Origin: Novosphingobium sp.
GTDB taxonomy: Bacteria > Pseudomonadota > Alphaproteobacteria > Sphingomonadales > Sphingomonadaceae
Assembly: GCF_027531025.1 (NCBI RefSeq)
Contig: NZ_JAPZQX010000003.1
Span: 62,001 to 126,000 of the forward strand
Length of the DNA stretch: 64,000 nucleotides
Direction of reading: 5' to 3'
Part shown: positions 45,215 to 55,157 of the stretch, one piece after another
Layout of the letters: every line of letters starts with the position of its first letter
How positions within the stretch are numbered: position 1 is the first letter of the stretch
Position numbers and translations under genes: made by a program
The notes under the pieces: generated by a model
Databases searched by the model: none
Told to the model about the DNA's origin: nothing
The model's input: only the letters and a program-made list of their open reading frames with translations

Positions 45215-46363
45215 TCAGCGCCAGCGCAGCCGGTCGGGCGTGAGCTGGTCTACCCGGGTCACGCCCATCAGCTTCATGCCGCGCTCGATCTCGTCCTTCA
45301 GCAGCATGATCGCGCGTTCGACCCCATCCTGCCCAGCGGCGGCCAGGGCATAGAGATAGAGCCGCCCGCCCGATGCCGCCGTGGCCCCGGCGCACAGGCT
45401 TTTCAGCACATGGGTGCCGCGCCGCACCCCGCCATCGCAGATGATCTCGATCTCGCCGCCCACGGCATCGACGATTTCGCGCAGCTGGTCGAAGGGGGCG
45501 CGGCTGCCGTCCAGCTGGCGCCCGCCGTGGTTCGAGATCATGATCGCGTCGGCGCCGATCTCGACCGCGCGGCGCGCGTCGGCGGCGCTCATCACGCCTT
45601 TCAGGCAGAAAGTGCCGCCCCACTGTGCGCGGATGTCGGCGGCGGTGTGCCAGTCCATCGACTGGTCGAGCATGGTGTTGAAATAGCCCGCGATCGAAAC
45701 GGCCTCGCCCGTCCCTTCGACTACATGGGTATCGAGGTTGGGCAGGCTGAACTTCTCGCGCAGCAGGTAATCCAGCCCCCAGCGCGGCTTCATCGCATAG
45801 CCCAGCAGGTTGCGCGCGGTGAACTTGGGCGGGCTGGTGAAGCCCGAACGGGCGCAACGTTCGCGCTTGCCGGAAACGATCGTGTCGACCGTCAGCGCGA
45901 TGCAATCGAACTGCGCCGCCTGGCAGCGTTCGATCATCGAGCGATTGAGGCCCTTGTCCTTGTGGACATAGAGCTGGAACAGCTTGGGCCCCTTGGTCAG
46001 CGCCGCCGTCTCCTCGATGCTGACCGTGGCGAGGCTGGAGATGCCGAACCACAGGCCATGCTTTTCCGCCGCCTTGGCTACGGCCCGTTCGCCCTGCCAG
46101 TGGAACACCCGTTGCAGCGCGGTGGGGGACAGCATCAGCGGCAGCGTAGACTTGCGACCCATCAGCGTGATCGAGGTATCGATCTCGGCCACCCCGGCCA
46201 GCACGTCCGGCACCAGGTCGGCCTGATCAAAGGCGCTGGTGTTGCGCACCTTGGTAACTTCATCGTCCGCCGCACCATCGATGTAATCGAACACCGGCCA
46301 GGGCAGGCGGCGGCGGGCCAGCTCGCGGAAATCGGCGATGTTGTGGCAATCGGTCAGGCGCAT
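45215..46363 (-). CDS. lldD: FMN-dependent alpha-hydroxy-acid (L-lactate type) dehydrogenase
   Basis: A 382-residue flavoenzyme. FDYIDGAADDEVT at the N-terminus, ISSLATVSIEE, QLYVHKDKG and the active-site SNHGGRQLDG (catalytic His, Arg) identify the lactate/glycolate oxidase family. DGGVRRGTHVLK holds the FMN phosphate. The length and motifs fit LldD, but 2-hydroxy-acid specificity is not certain. ATG 46363 is chosen; upstream in-frame codons add a basic, unrelated extension. Monocistronic. Confidence 0.88.
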   Translation of the reverse strand: MRLTDCHNIADFRELARRRLPWPVFDYIDGAADDEVTKVRNTSAFDQADLVPDVLAGVAEIDTSITLMGRKSTLPLMLSPTALQRVFHWQGERAVAKAAEKHGLWFGISSLATVSIEETAALTKGPKLFQLYVHKDKGLNRSMIERCQAAQFDCIALTVDTIVSGKRERCARSGFTSPPKFTARNLLGYAMKPRWGLDYLLREKFSLPNLDTHVVEGTGEAVSIAGYFNTMLDQSMDWHTAADIRAQWGGTFCLKGVMSAADARRAVEIGADAIMISNHGGRQLDGSRAPFDQLREIVDAVGGEIEIICDGGVRRGTHVLKSLCAGATAASGGRLYLYALAAAGQDGVERAIMLLKDEIERGMKLMGVTRVDQLTPDRLRWR

Positions 46364-46400
46364 CGCGCTTGGGCTAGCCCAGCGCCGGGGCAGGGGGAAG

Positions 46401-47072
46401 CTACTTCTTGCGCTTGCGGGTTGGCTGGACAACGGGCTGCGAGACGTAAGTGACACCCTTGGGGCTGGCAGTGGTCCCCGGCTTGGCGGGCGACTGGGCC
46501 GCGGCGGTTCGTGCTGGCGTGGCCTTGGGGTCGGCCACCGGGGCAGTCAGCGCCGCGATGTCGGCCGCACTGGCCGGGCTCGCCGGATAGCGGCAACCCC
46601 GCGCGCCGCCCACACCCTTCAGGAAGGACCGGCGGGCGATCCCGGCCTGGACAGCGGCTTGCAGCTTGCGCTGGGATTCGTTGGCCCCGCTGATCTCGCG
46701 GATCAGGCCGCGAAAGGGGATGAACGAACCGACCGCCGCCTGGGCGACACTGCCCGCGCTGGTGCGGCGCGCGGCATCCTGCGGCAGGTCGATATCGGGG
46801 CCGAGTACGGCATCCAGTTCGCCCACGGCGGCGGCAATATCGGTGCACCGCTTCAGCCTCGCCAGGTCATAGGGCCGCTCTTGCGCGGAAATCAGCAAGG
46901 GCGGGATCGCATCCTTCTTGAGGTTGAGGTCCGAAGCGGGCGTTGCCACCGCATCGCCCATGGTCGGGCTGCGCTCGGTAATCGGCTTTTCCGGTTCCTG
47001 GGGCTTGCTCTCCTGCGCGGCGAGCGGGGCGGGAAAAATCAGGGCCAGGGTCATCAGCAATGCAGGGCGCAT
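46401..47072 (-). CDS. Secreted hypothetical protein
   Basis: A 223-residue protein with signal peptide ending PLAAQ. The mature part has a Pro/Glu-rich N-terminus, a helical core (YDLARLKRCTDIAAAVGELDAVLG, here given in part: RLKRCTDIAAAVGEL) and RRSFLKGVGGARGCRYP, with two Cys (in KRCTD and ARGCR) that may pair. The C-terminus is Ala/Pro-rich and ends in KRKK. I do not recognise the family. It lies 37 bases upstream of the dehydrogenase gene on the same strand and may be co-transcribed with it. Confidence 0.78.
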   Translation of the reverse strand: MRPALLMTLALIFPAPLAAQESKPQEPEKPITERSPTMGDAVATPASDLNLKKDAIPPLLISAQERPYDLARLKRCTDIAAAVGELDAVLGPDIDLPQDAARRTSAGSVAQAAVGSFIPFRGLIREISGANESQRKLQAAVQAGIARRSFLKGVGGARGCRYPASPASAADIAALTAPVADPKATPARTAAAQSPAKPGTTASPKGVTYVSQPVVQPTRKRKK

Positions 47073-47231
47073 CGTGTCGGTTCTCCATCAATCCCCTGCC
47101 TGAGCAAGTCAGCCTAGGCGTGTCCAGGATTGTCGGCAAGAGTCCGGGGCCGGCTCTCCTTCGCGCTGGACAGGTGCGCCTGCCCACCGCATGGAAACCA
47201 GGGCATAGTCATCAGGCAATCGGAGTCGAGC

Positions 47232-47987
47232 ATGTTTCTGAAGGGCAAACGCGCGCTGGTAACGGGTTCCACCTCGGGCATTGGCCTCGCCATCGCCCGC
47301 GCCATGGCGGCCGAGGGCGCCGAAGTGGTGCTGTCGGGCTTTGGTTCGGACGAGGAAATTGCCGCGCTCTGCGCCGAACTGAATGCGCGCCACGTCGCCG
47401 CCGACCTGATGACCCCCGCCGGGGTCGAGGCGCTGATCGCCGGGGCGGGGGAGATCGATATCCTGGTCAACAATGCCGGGATGCAGCACGTGGCCCCGGT
47501 TGACGAATTCCCGGTCGACAAGTGGGACGCGATCGTCGCGCTCAACCTTTCGGCCGTGTTCCATGCCTGCCGCCTCGCCGTGCCGGGGATGAAGGCGCGC
47601 GGCTGGGGCCGGATCATCTCGACCGCATCGGCACACAGCCTGGTCGCCTCGCCTTTCAAAGCGCCCTATGTGGCGACTAAGCATGCCGTGGCCGGCTTCA
47701 CCAAGTCGCTGGCGCTGGAACTGGCGACCAGCGGGATCACCGCCAACTGCATCAGCCCCGGCTATGTCTGGACCGCGCTGATCGAGAACCAGATTCCCGA
47801 CACGATGAAGACCCGTGGGCTCAGCCGCGAGGCGGTGATCAACGACGTGCTGCTGGCCAAGCAGCCGACCAAGCGCTTCGTCCAGCCCGCGGAAGTGGCC
47901 GCGCTCGCGGTATTCCTCTGCCGACCGGAAGCCGGCAACATGACCGGCGGGAATTACTCCATGGATGGTGGCTGGACTGCCGAATAG
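47232..47987 (+). CDS. bdhA: 3-hydroxybutyrate dehydrogenase
   Basis: A 251-residue SDR. TGSTSGIG is the NAD loop, NNAGMQHVAPV follows, and SAHSLVASPFKAPYVATKH with catalytic Ser, Tyr and Lys is diagnostic for 3-hydroxybutyrate dehydrogenases. GYVWTALIENQIPD, then QPTKRFVQPAEVAALA, also match. GGAG lies 7 bases before ATG 47232. The enzyme oxidises 3-hydroxybutyrate to acetoacetate in PHB or ketone use. No PHB genes are adjacent. Confidence 0.92.
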   Translation: MFLKGKRALVTGSTSGIGLAIARAMAAEGAEVVLSGFGSDEEIAALCAELNARHVAADLMTPAGVEALIAGAGEIDILVNNAGMQHVAPVDEFPVDKWDAIVALNLSAVFHACRLAVPGMKARGWGRIISTASAHSLVASPFKAPYVATKHAVAGFTKSLALELATSGITANCISPGYVWTALIENQIPDTMKTRGLSREAVINDVLLAKQPTKRFVQPAEVAALAVFLCRPEAGNMTGGNYSMDGGWTAE

Positions 47988-48112
47988 GTAGACTTCCTAA
48001 TCGCGGGTTCAGGTGGCGGGTGTAACTTTCCTGCCACCACCGCAACTTATCTGCACGGCGGTGATGCGAAGCCGCTTGTCGCGCGGTGGGCCTGATGTAG
48101 GACTACGGGGCG

Positions 48113-49609
48113 ATGAAGCGTTTTTTGGGAGCGATGAACCGATTGGCGCTGGCCCTGCTGGCCGCGACGATGGCCGCAACGCTGGTTTCCGCCCCCGCCA
48201 ATGCCCAGCGGCGCGACAAGGCGCTGGAAGCCGCCCTGCTGGCCCACGTAACCGAACTGGCCAGCGATGCCTACGAAGGCCGCGAACCTGGTACCGAGGG
48301 TGAGGCCAAGACCCTGCGTTACCTCGGCCGACAATGGTTCGATATCGGCCTCGAATCCGGCACCAACGATCCCGCCAATGCCTGGTTCGCGCCGGTCCGG
48401 CTGGTTGCGCGCGAACCGGCCAGCAGCAATGCCGCGTTCAGCCGCAAGGGGCGGCGACTGTTCGTGCCGCCCGGTTCGGTCGAGGTGTTCACTTCGGGCA
48501 AGCGCACCCTGCTGGAAAACGCGCCGGTCCTGTTCCTGGGGCGCGGGGTGGAGGATGCCGGCCGGGCCGAACTGGCCGGGCGGGTGGCACTGTTGCTGGA
48601 TGACGGGCGCGACAATTCGGACCGCCAGAACGCTCTGCTGAAGGCGGGGGCGGCGGCGGTGATGACCGTGCTGGACGGGGAACGCACCCTGGAGCAGGTC
48701 AAGGCCCGGCGCGGCCGCTCGGGCTATGCTCTGGCGACCGAGGAACTGGGCGGCGATCTTGAAGCCTTCATCACGGCCGAGGGCCTTGACCGGGTGCTGG
48801 CCGACAGCGGCGTATCGCTGGCCAGCCTCACGGCCCTTGCGGCCGAACCAGGCTTTGCGCCGCGTCCCGTCGATCTGACGGTGACGCTGGAGGCCACCAC
48901 GCGCGAGACGCGGATCAACACGCACAACGTGATCGCGCGCCTGCCGGGGCGCCGCCCCGAAGCGGGCGCCGTGCTGCTGCTGGCGCACTGGGACCACTTC
49001 GGCCGCTGTGCCGAGGATGCGGCGGAGAACCAGATCTGCAACGGCGCGATCGACAATGCCAGCGGCCTCGCCGCGCTGACCGAGATTGCCCGGCGGCTGG
49101 CGAACGGGCCGCAACTGGATCGCGATGTCTATTTCCTGGCGACAACCGCCGAGGAAATCGGTCTGCTCGGCGCCCACGCCTTTGCCGAAAACCCACCGCT
49201 GCCGCTTTCACAGATCGTCGCGGCCTTCAATATCGACAGCTTTGCCCTGGCCCCGCGCGGGACGCCGCTGGGCATCGTCGGGCGCGGCCTGACCCCGCTC
49301 GATGACGGGATTCTGGCCGTGGCCAAGACGCAGAAGCGCAAGGTCGTGCCGGGCGATGCCGCCAATGCCTATATCCAGCGGCAGGATGGCTGGGCCCTGC
49401 TGGGCCACGACGTGCCGACCGTGATGGTCTCGTCGAGCTGGTCCGACATCGCGCGGGTCGAGCGGTTCTTCGAAACCGATTACCATCGCCCGACCGACCA
49501 GGTGAAGCCCGGCCTCGACCTGTCGGGCACGGCCGAGGACGTGCTGTTCCACGTCGCCCTGGTCCGCCACTTTGCCGACCCGCGCAAGGTGCCGTCCCCC
49601 GCGAAATGA
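48113..49609 (+). CDS. M28 family metallopeptidase, secreted
   Basis: A 498-residue zinc aminopeptidase-type protein with signal peptide ending ANAQR. The zinc ligands are in AHWDHFG (His, Asp), AIDNASG (Asp), TAEEIGLLGA (Glu), NIDSFA (Asp) and YHRPTDQ (His). A PA-like insert precedes the catalytic part. It probably cleaves N-terminal residues in the periplasm. An alternative start is at 48134. It stands between bdhA and guaB with no clear operon partner. Confidence 0.92.
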   Translation: MKRFLGAMNRLALALLAATMAATLVSAPANAQRRDKALEAALLAHVTELASDAYEGREPGTEGEAKTLRYLGRQWFDIGLESGTNDPANAWFAPVRLVAREPASSNAAFSRKGRRLFVPPGSVEVFTSGKRTLLENAPVLFLGRGVEDAGRAELAGRVALLLDDGRDNSDRQNALLKAGAAAVMTVLDGERTLEQVKARRGRSGYALATEELGGDLEAFITAEGLDRVLADSGVSLASLTALAAEPGFAPRPVDLTVTLEATTRETRINTHNVIARLPGRRPEAGAVLLLAHWDHFGRCAEDAAENQICNGAIDNASGLAALTEIARRLANGPQLDRDVYFLATTAEEIGLLGAHAFAENPPLPLSQIVAAFNIDSFALAPRGTPLGIVGRGLTPLDDGILAVAKTQKRKVVPGDAANAYIQRQDGWALLGHDVPTVMVSSSWSDIARVERFFETDYHRPTDQVKPGLDLSGTAEDVLFHVALVRHFADPRKVPSPAK

Positions 49610-51139
<1,530 letters not shown>

Positions 51140-51146
51140 CGCGGCC

Positions 51147-52328
51147 ATGACCCCGGCCGCGCGGGTCCAGGCCGCGATCGAGATCCTCGACCTGGTGATC
51201 GCCGCCGCGCGGAGCAATGGCGCCCCGGCCGACCGGATCATTGCCGACTGGTTCCGCACCCGGCGCTTTGCCGGCAGCAAGGATCGCCGCGCCGTGCGCG
51301 AGCTGGCCTATGCCGCGATCCGCGCCTGCGGCCCGGTGCCGCCATCGGGCCGGGCGGCGCTGTTGCGGCTGGCGGAAAATGACCCCAATCTTGCCGCCCT
51401 GTTCGATGGGCAGGGCCATGGCCCCGCGCCGATCCGCGATGGCGAGCCGGTAGCGGTGGGTGGGGTAGCCCCGGCCTGGCTTGAGGCGGCGCTGGCCGAA
51501 AGCGGGATCGCGGGCGATGCCGCACTGGCCCTGCTTGACCGCGCGCCGCTGGACCTGAGGGTCAACACGCTCAAGGCCGACCGGGCGACGCTGGAGCTGC
51601 CCGAGACGGCCGTGCCGACAGTGGCCCCCACCGGCCTGCGGCTGCCGCATGGCACCAATGTCGAAAGCTGGGAAGCCTACCAATCCGGCCAGATCGAAGT
51701 GCAGGATACCGGCTCGCAACTGGCCTGCGCCGCGCTGGCCGCGCAGCCGGGCGAACTGGTGGTGGACCTCTGCGCCGGGGCGGGCGGCAAGACGCTGGCC
51801 CTGGCGGCCGAAATGGCCGACCGGGGGCGGCTGATCGCCTCGGATACCGACCGCGCGCGCCTCTCGCGGCTGGAACCACGCGCGGTCCGCGCCGGGGTGT
51901 CGATCATCGAAACCCGGCTGCTCGATACCGGGCGCGAAGGTGCGGCGCTGGCCGACCTGGCGGGCAGCGTGGATGCCGTGCTGGTCGATGCGCCGTGCTC
52001 GGGCACCGGCACCTGGCGCCGCAATCCCGAAGCGCGCTGGCGGCTGACGCCTGATCAGCTGGCGCGTTATGCCGCGATCCAGGCGCGCTTGCTGGACCTG
52101 GCGGCCACGCTGCTGCGCCCCGGCGGGCGGCTCGGCTTTGTCACCTGTTCGCTGCTCGATGCCGAAGGGGCGGGGCAGGCCGCAGCCTTCCTGGCCCGGC
52201 ACCCCGGCTGGCAAGCCCTGCCGCTGGCGCTGGGGGCGGGTGAGCCGCGCGGGCCGGGGCTGCGGTTATCCCCGCATGGCGATGGCACCGATGGCTTTTT
52301 CATCGCCTGCTTCGCCAAGCCGTGTTAA
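51147..52328 (+). CDS. RsmB/NOP-family rRNA (m5C) methyltransferase
   Basis: A 393-residue SAM-dependent RNA methyltransferase. An NusB-like N-terminus is followed by the catalytic domain: DLCAGAGGKTLALAA (SAM), LVDAPCSGTGT (first Cys) and FVTCSLLDAEG (second, catalytic Cys). The order and spacing fit RsmB-type enzymes, but a specific rRNA site is not assigned. It begins 7 bases after guaB, so it is likely in the same operon. Confidence 0.9.
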   Translation: MTPAARVQAAIEILDLVIAAARSNGAPADRIIADWFRTRRFAGSKDRRAVRELAYAAIRACGPVPPSGRAALLRLAENDPNLAALFDGQGHGPAPIRDGEPVAVGGVAPAWLEAALAESGIAGDAALALLDRAPLDLRVNTLKADRATLELPETAVPTVAPTGLRLPHGTNVESWEAYQSGQIEVQDTGSQLACAALAAQPGELVVDLCAGAGGKTLALAAEMADRGRLIASDTDRARLSRLEPRAVRAGVSIIETRLLDTGREGAALADLAGSVDAVLVDAPCSGTGTWRRNPEARWRLTPDQLARYAAIQARLLDLAATLLRPGGRLGFVTCSLLDAEGAGQAAAFLARHPGWQALPLALGAGEPRGPGLRLSPHGDGTDGFFIACFAKPC

Positions 52329-52365
52329 GCCGGTCGACGCGATGCCTGACCTTCGGGAGCAATTG

Positions 52366-52869
52366 ATGCGCTTTACCCCCGCTGCCCTCGCCATGTCGTT
52401 GCTGGCGACGGTAACGGCCAGCGTGGGCCAGTCTGCGCCCCCCAGTCCGCTCGATCCGCGCGCGGCGCTGCTGGTGGCGGAAGGGCGCAAGGCACTGGCG
52501 GCGGGCGATGCCAATGGCGCGATCGACGCCTATGAAGCCGCTTTCGCGCTGCAGCCCGGCCATATCGCGATCCTGCTCAACCTGGCCGAGGCGACCCGCA
52601 AGCAGGGCATGCAGGGCAAGGCGCTGCGCTATTACCGCGAGGCGCTGGAGCGTGAGCCGGACAATCTCTATGCCATCGCCGGGGAAGGGCAGGCGCTGGT
52701 CGAAAAGGGCGCGACCGAGCGGGCCCGCCGCAATCTGGCGAGGCTTGAGCAGCTGTGCGGCAAGAGCTGCGCCCCGGCGCGCGATCTGGCCGCCGCGATC
52801 CAGCAAGGTCCCGCCCGGCAAGTGGTGACGGCCGAGGCGGTCACGCCCAAGCCGGTGGTCAGCAACTAG
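52366..52869 (+). CDS. Secreted TPR protein
   Basis: A 167-residue protein. ATG 52366 has GGGAG 7 bases upstream; an ATG at 52342 is rejected. The signal peptide ends near GQSAP. Two or three TPR motifs follow (LLVAEGRKALAAGDANGAID, then LNLAEATRKQGMQGKALRYY). A CGKSC pair near residue 128 may form a disulfide. Probably a periplasmic scaffold. Function unknown. Confidence 0.82.
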   Translation: MRFTPAALAMSLLATVTASVGQSAPPSPLDPRAALLVAEGRKALAAGDANGAIDAYEAAFALQPGHIAILLNLAEATRKQGMQGKALRYYREALEREPDNLYAIAGEGQALVEKGATERARRNLARLEQLCGKSCAPARDLAAAIQQGPARQVVTAEAVTPKPVVSN

Positions 52870-52878
52870 GCTGTCGGT

Positions 52879-53661
52879 CTAGGCCAGGCCCCGGACGATC
52901 ACGTAAACCCCGATCACGATCACCAGCGTGGCAAAGCCCAGTTCCATTGCGCGCTTGCGGTTGGCCAGCCGTTTGCCCAGCGGAATGCCGATCCCTGCGC
53001 CGATCAGCCCGCCGATCACCATCAGCCCGACCAGTCCCCAGTCGACATAGCCCGACAGGGCATAGGACGTGGCCGTGGTCAGCCCCAGGGCGGTGACCAC
53101 CACCAGCGAAGTGCCGACCGCGATCCGCAGCGGCATCCGCGTGGCCATGACCAGCCCCGGCACGATCAGGAAGCCGCCGCCGATGCCGAAGAACCCGGCC
53201 AGCGCGCCCACGCCAAGCCCGGTCGGCACCAGGCGCGGCAGCAGGACCGAGGCGGTGCTGCGTTCCAGCCGCACGTCGGGATTGTCGGCGGTTCTGCGCG
53301 GGCGCAGCATCGAGAGGCCCACCAGCACCATCAGTCCGCCGAACAGGGCCAGCAGCCGCGCGCCGTCCATCGCCTTGCCCGCTTCGGCCCCCAGCGCCGC
53401 GCCGATTACCCCAGCCCCGGCAAAAGTCAGGGCACAGGGCCATTTGACATTGCCGTTGCGGGCGTGCCCGGCGAGGCTGCTGGCGGCGTTTAGCGCGACA
53501 GCAACCGCCGCCGTGCCGATCGCGGCGTGGGGCGAATCTACCCCGACCAGATAGACCAGCAGCGGTACGGCCAGGATCGATCCGCCCCCACCGACCAGGG
53601 CAAGGACCAGACCGATCGCCGCCCCGGCGGCTATCGCGGCAAGGGTGGTGGCCGGGTCCAC
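52879..53661 (-). CDS. TSUP family (TauE/SafE) sulfite/sulfonate exporter
   Basis: A 260-residue protein with about eight membrane helices in two repeats, each with a glycine signature: ALVGGGGSILAVPLLVYL and GFFGIGGGFLIVPGLV. Such proteins export sulfite or sulfonates. The start is GTG 53661, 4 bases after the rhodanese stop, so the two are coupled. With the divergent persulfide dioxygenase it forms a sulfide detoxification set; sulfite is the dioxygenase product. Confidence 0.92.
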   Translation of the reverse strand: MDPATTLAAIAAGAAIGLVLALVGGGGSILAVPLLVYLVGVDSPHAAIGTAAVAVALNAASSLAGHARNGNVKWPCALTFAGAGVIGAALGAEAGKAMDGARLLALFGGLMVLVGLSMLRPRRTADNPDVRLERSTASVLLPRLVPTGLGVGALAGFFGIGGGFLIVPGLVMATRMPLRIAVGTSLVVVTALGLTTATSYALSGYVDWGLVGLMVIGGLIGAGIGIPLGKRLANRKRAMELGFATLVIVIGVYVIVRGLA

Positions 53662-53665
53662 CGGA

Positions 53666-54178
53666 TCAGGCCGCCGCGCGCCGGTTCCACGGCATCACGG
53701 CCAGCAGTTTGGCCATACCGCACCAGCCGGTTGCCCCGGCGAAGGTCAGGCCCGCGCCGACGAAGGCGCTGAGCCCGATCCAGGCCGGAGCGACGGTCAG
53801 CGACAGGACGACCCCGGTCAGCACCAGCAGGCCGGCGGCGATCTGGACCTGGCGCATGATTTCCAGCGGCGCCTTGGCATCGTCGATCACCGGCAGGCCG
53901 GCTGCGCGCCAGGCTTCGATCCCGCCTTCCAGCAGATAGGCTTCGCACGGGCTGGCCGCGGCCAGGCGCGCCGCATTGGCATCGGTGCGCATGCCCGAGC
54001 GGCAGTGATAGATCACCGCCGGAACCTCTCCCAACTGGGGCTGGGTACCCACGGGCGCATTCAGCGCGCCGGGGATGCGGCTGCGAGCGTGTTCATCGGG
54101 ATCGCGAATGTCGATCAGCGCCGCGCCGGCAGCGATCCGGGCGCGGGCTTCTTCAGGGGTGATACGGGTCAAGGTCAT
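53666..54178 (-). CDS. Rhodanese with DUF2892 membrane tail (YgaP-like)
   Basis: A 170-residue protein. Residues 1-100 are a rhodanese with catalytic Cys59 in CRSGMR. Residues about 105-165 hold two membrane helices (VQIAAGLLVLTGVVLSLTV and IGLSAFVGAGLTFAGATGWCGM) of DUF2892. It moves sulfane sulfur at the inner face of the membrane. The TSUP exporter is downstream, and the persulfide dioxygenase is divergent across 97 bases. Confidence 0.92.
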   Translation of the reverse strand: MTLTRITPEEARARIAAGAALIDIRDPDEHARSRIPGALNAPVGTQPQLGEVPAVIYHCRSGMRTDANAARLAAASPCEAYLLEGGIEAWRAAGLPVIDDAKAPLEIMRQVQIAAGLLVLTGVVLSLTVAPAWIGLSAFVGAGLTFAGATGWCGMAKLLAVMPWNRRAAA

Positions 54179-54230
54179 GATATGGTTCCATCAGTTGGAA
54201 AACCTTGGCGCTCCAAGATTAGTACTTGCT

Positions 54231-54250
54231 AAATAAGAAAGCGCTTATAT
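54231..54250. promoter_or_regulatory. Inverted repeat in the sulfide-detoxification divergent promoter
   Basis: ATAAG (54233-54237) and CTTAT (54244-54248) flank AAAGCG, with one more pair on the outside allowing a mismatch. TTGCTA (54226-54231) and TATATA nearby give a plausible overlapping promoter. It lies in the only AT-rich part of the gap, 25 bases before the dioxygenase start. It is a candidate site for an ArsR-type sulfur sensor. Confidence 0.5.
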
Positions 54251-54275
54251 ATGTCAAGCCCAAAGGAGTCATACC

Positions 54276-55157
54276 ATGACTGAGCCCGCGCATATCCAGG
54301 CTTTCTTTGATGAACCGACCTTCACCGTAACCTACCTGGTTGGCGATCCGGCCACCGGGGAGGCGGCCGTCATCGATCCGGTGCTCGATTTCGATTCGGC
54401 ATCAGGTCGGGTTTCGACCGGCTCGGCCGAGGCCGTGCTCGCCGCCGCTGCGGCGGGCGGGTGGCGGATCACCCGCGTGCTGGAAACCCACGCCCATGCC
54501 GATCACTTGTCCGCCGCGCCGCTGATCAAGGCCCGCACCGGGGCGCGGGTGGGGATCGGCGCGCACATTGGCGAGGTCCAGCAAGTCTTCGCGGGTGTGT
54601 TCAATGCGCCGGACGTATCCGGCACCGGGGCCGAGTTCGATGACCTGTTCACGGATGGCCAGACCTTCAAGCTCGGCGAATTGACCGTCGAGGTGCTGCA
54701 CACCCCGGGGCACACGGCGGCCTGCGTTGTTTACAAGGTGGGCGATGCCGTGTTCGTCGGCGATACGCTGTTCATGCCTGACTATGGCACGGCCCGGACT
54801 GACTTTCCCGGCGGCAATGCGGCCGAGCTCTATCAATCGATCCGCCGGATCCTCTCCCTGCCGCCCGAAACCCGGCTGTTCATGTGCCATGACTACAAGG
54901 CGCCGGGCCGTGACGAGTTCGCCTGGGAAACCACCGTGGCCGAGCAGCGATCGCGCAACATCCACATCCACGACGGGGTCGATGAAGCGGCCTTCGTCGC
55001 CATGCGTACCGAGCGCGACAAGGGCCTGGCCGCGCCGCGACTGCTGCTGCCCTCGGTTCAGGTCAACATCCGTGCCGGACACTTGCCCCCGGCCGAGGAC
55101 AATGCGGTGCATTACCTCAAGCTGCCGCTCCGCCTGCCCGAAGGGTTTTCGGCCTAA
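54276..55157 (+). CDS. Persulfide dioxygenase-like MBL-fold protein
   Basis: A 293-residue protein of the ETHE1/Blh group that oxidises glutathione persulfide to sulfite. THAHADH (71-77) has the metallo-beta-lactamase ligands. His146 in TPGHT, Asp163 in VGDTLF and His205 in FMCHDY complete a mononuclear iron site as in persulfide dioxygenases. The DYKAPGRDEFAWETTVAEQRS region is typical of Blh proteins. AAAGGAG precedes the ATG. Its stop overlaps the stop of the convergent M16 gene by 4 bases. Confidence 0.93.
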   Translation: MTEPAHIQAFFDEPTFTVTYLVGDPATGEAAVIDPVLDFDSASGRVSTGSAEAVLAAAAAGGWRITRVLETHAHADHLSAAPLIKARTGARVGIGAHIGEVQQVFAGVFNAPDVSGTGAEFDDLFTDGQTFKLGELTVEVLHTPGHTAACVVYKVGDAVFVGDTLFMPDYGTARTDFPGGNAAELYQSIRRILSLPPETRLFMCHDYKAPGRDEFAWETTVAEQRSRNIHIHDGVDEAAFVAMRTERDKGLAAPRLLLPSVQVNIRAGHLPPAEDNAVHYLKLPLRLPEGFSA

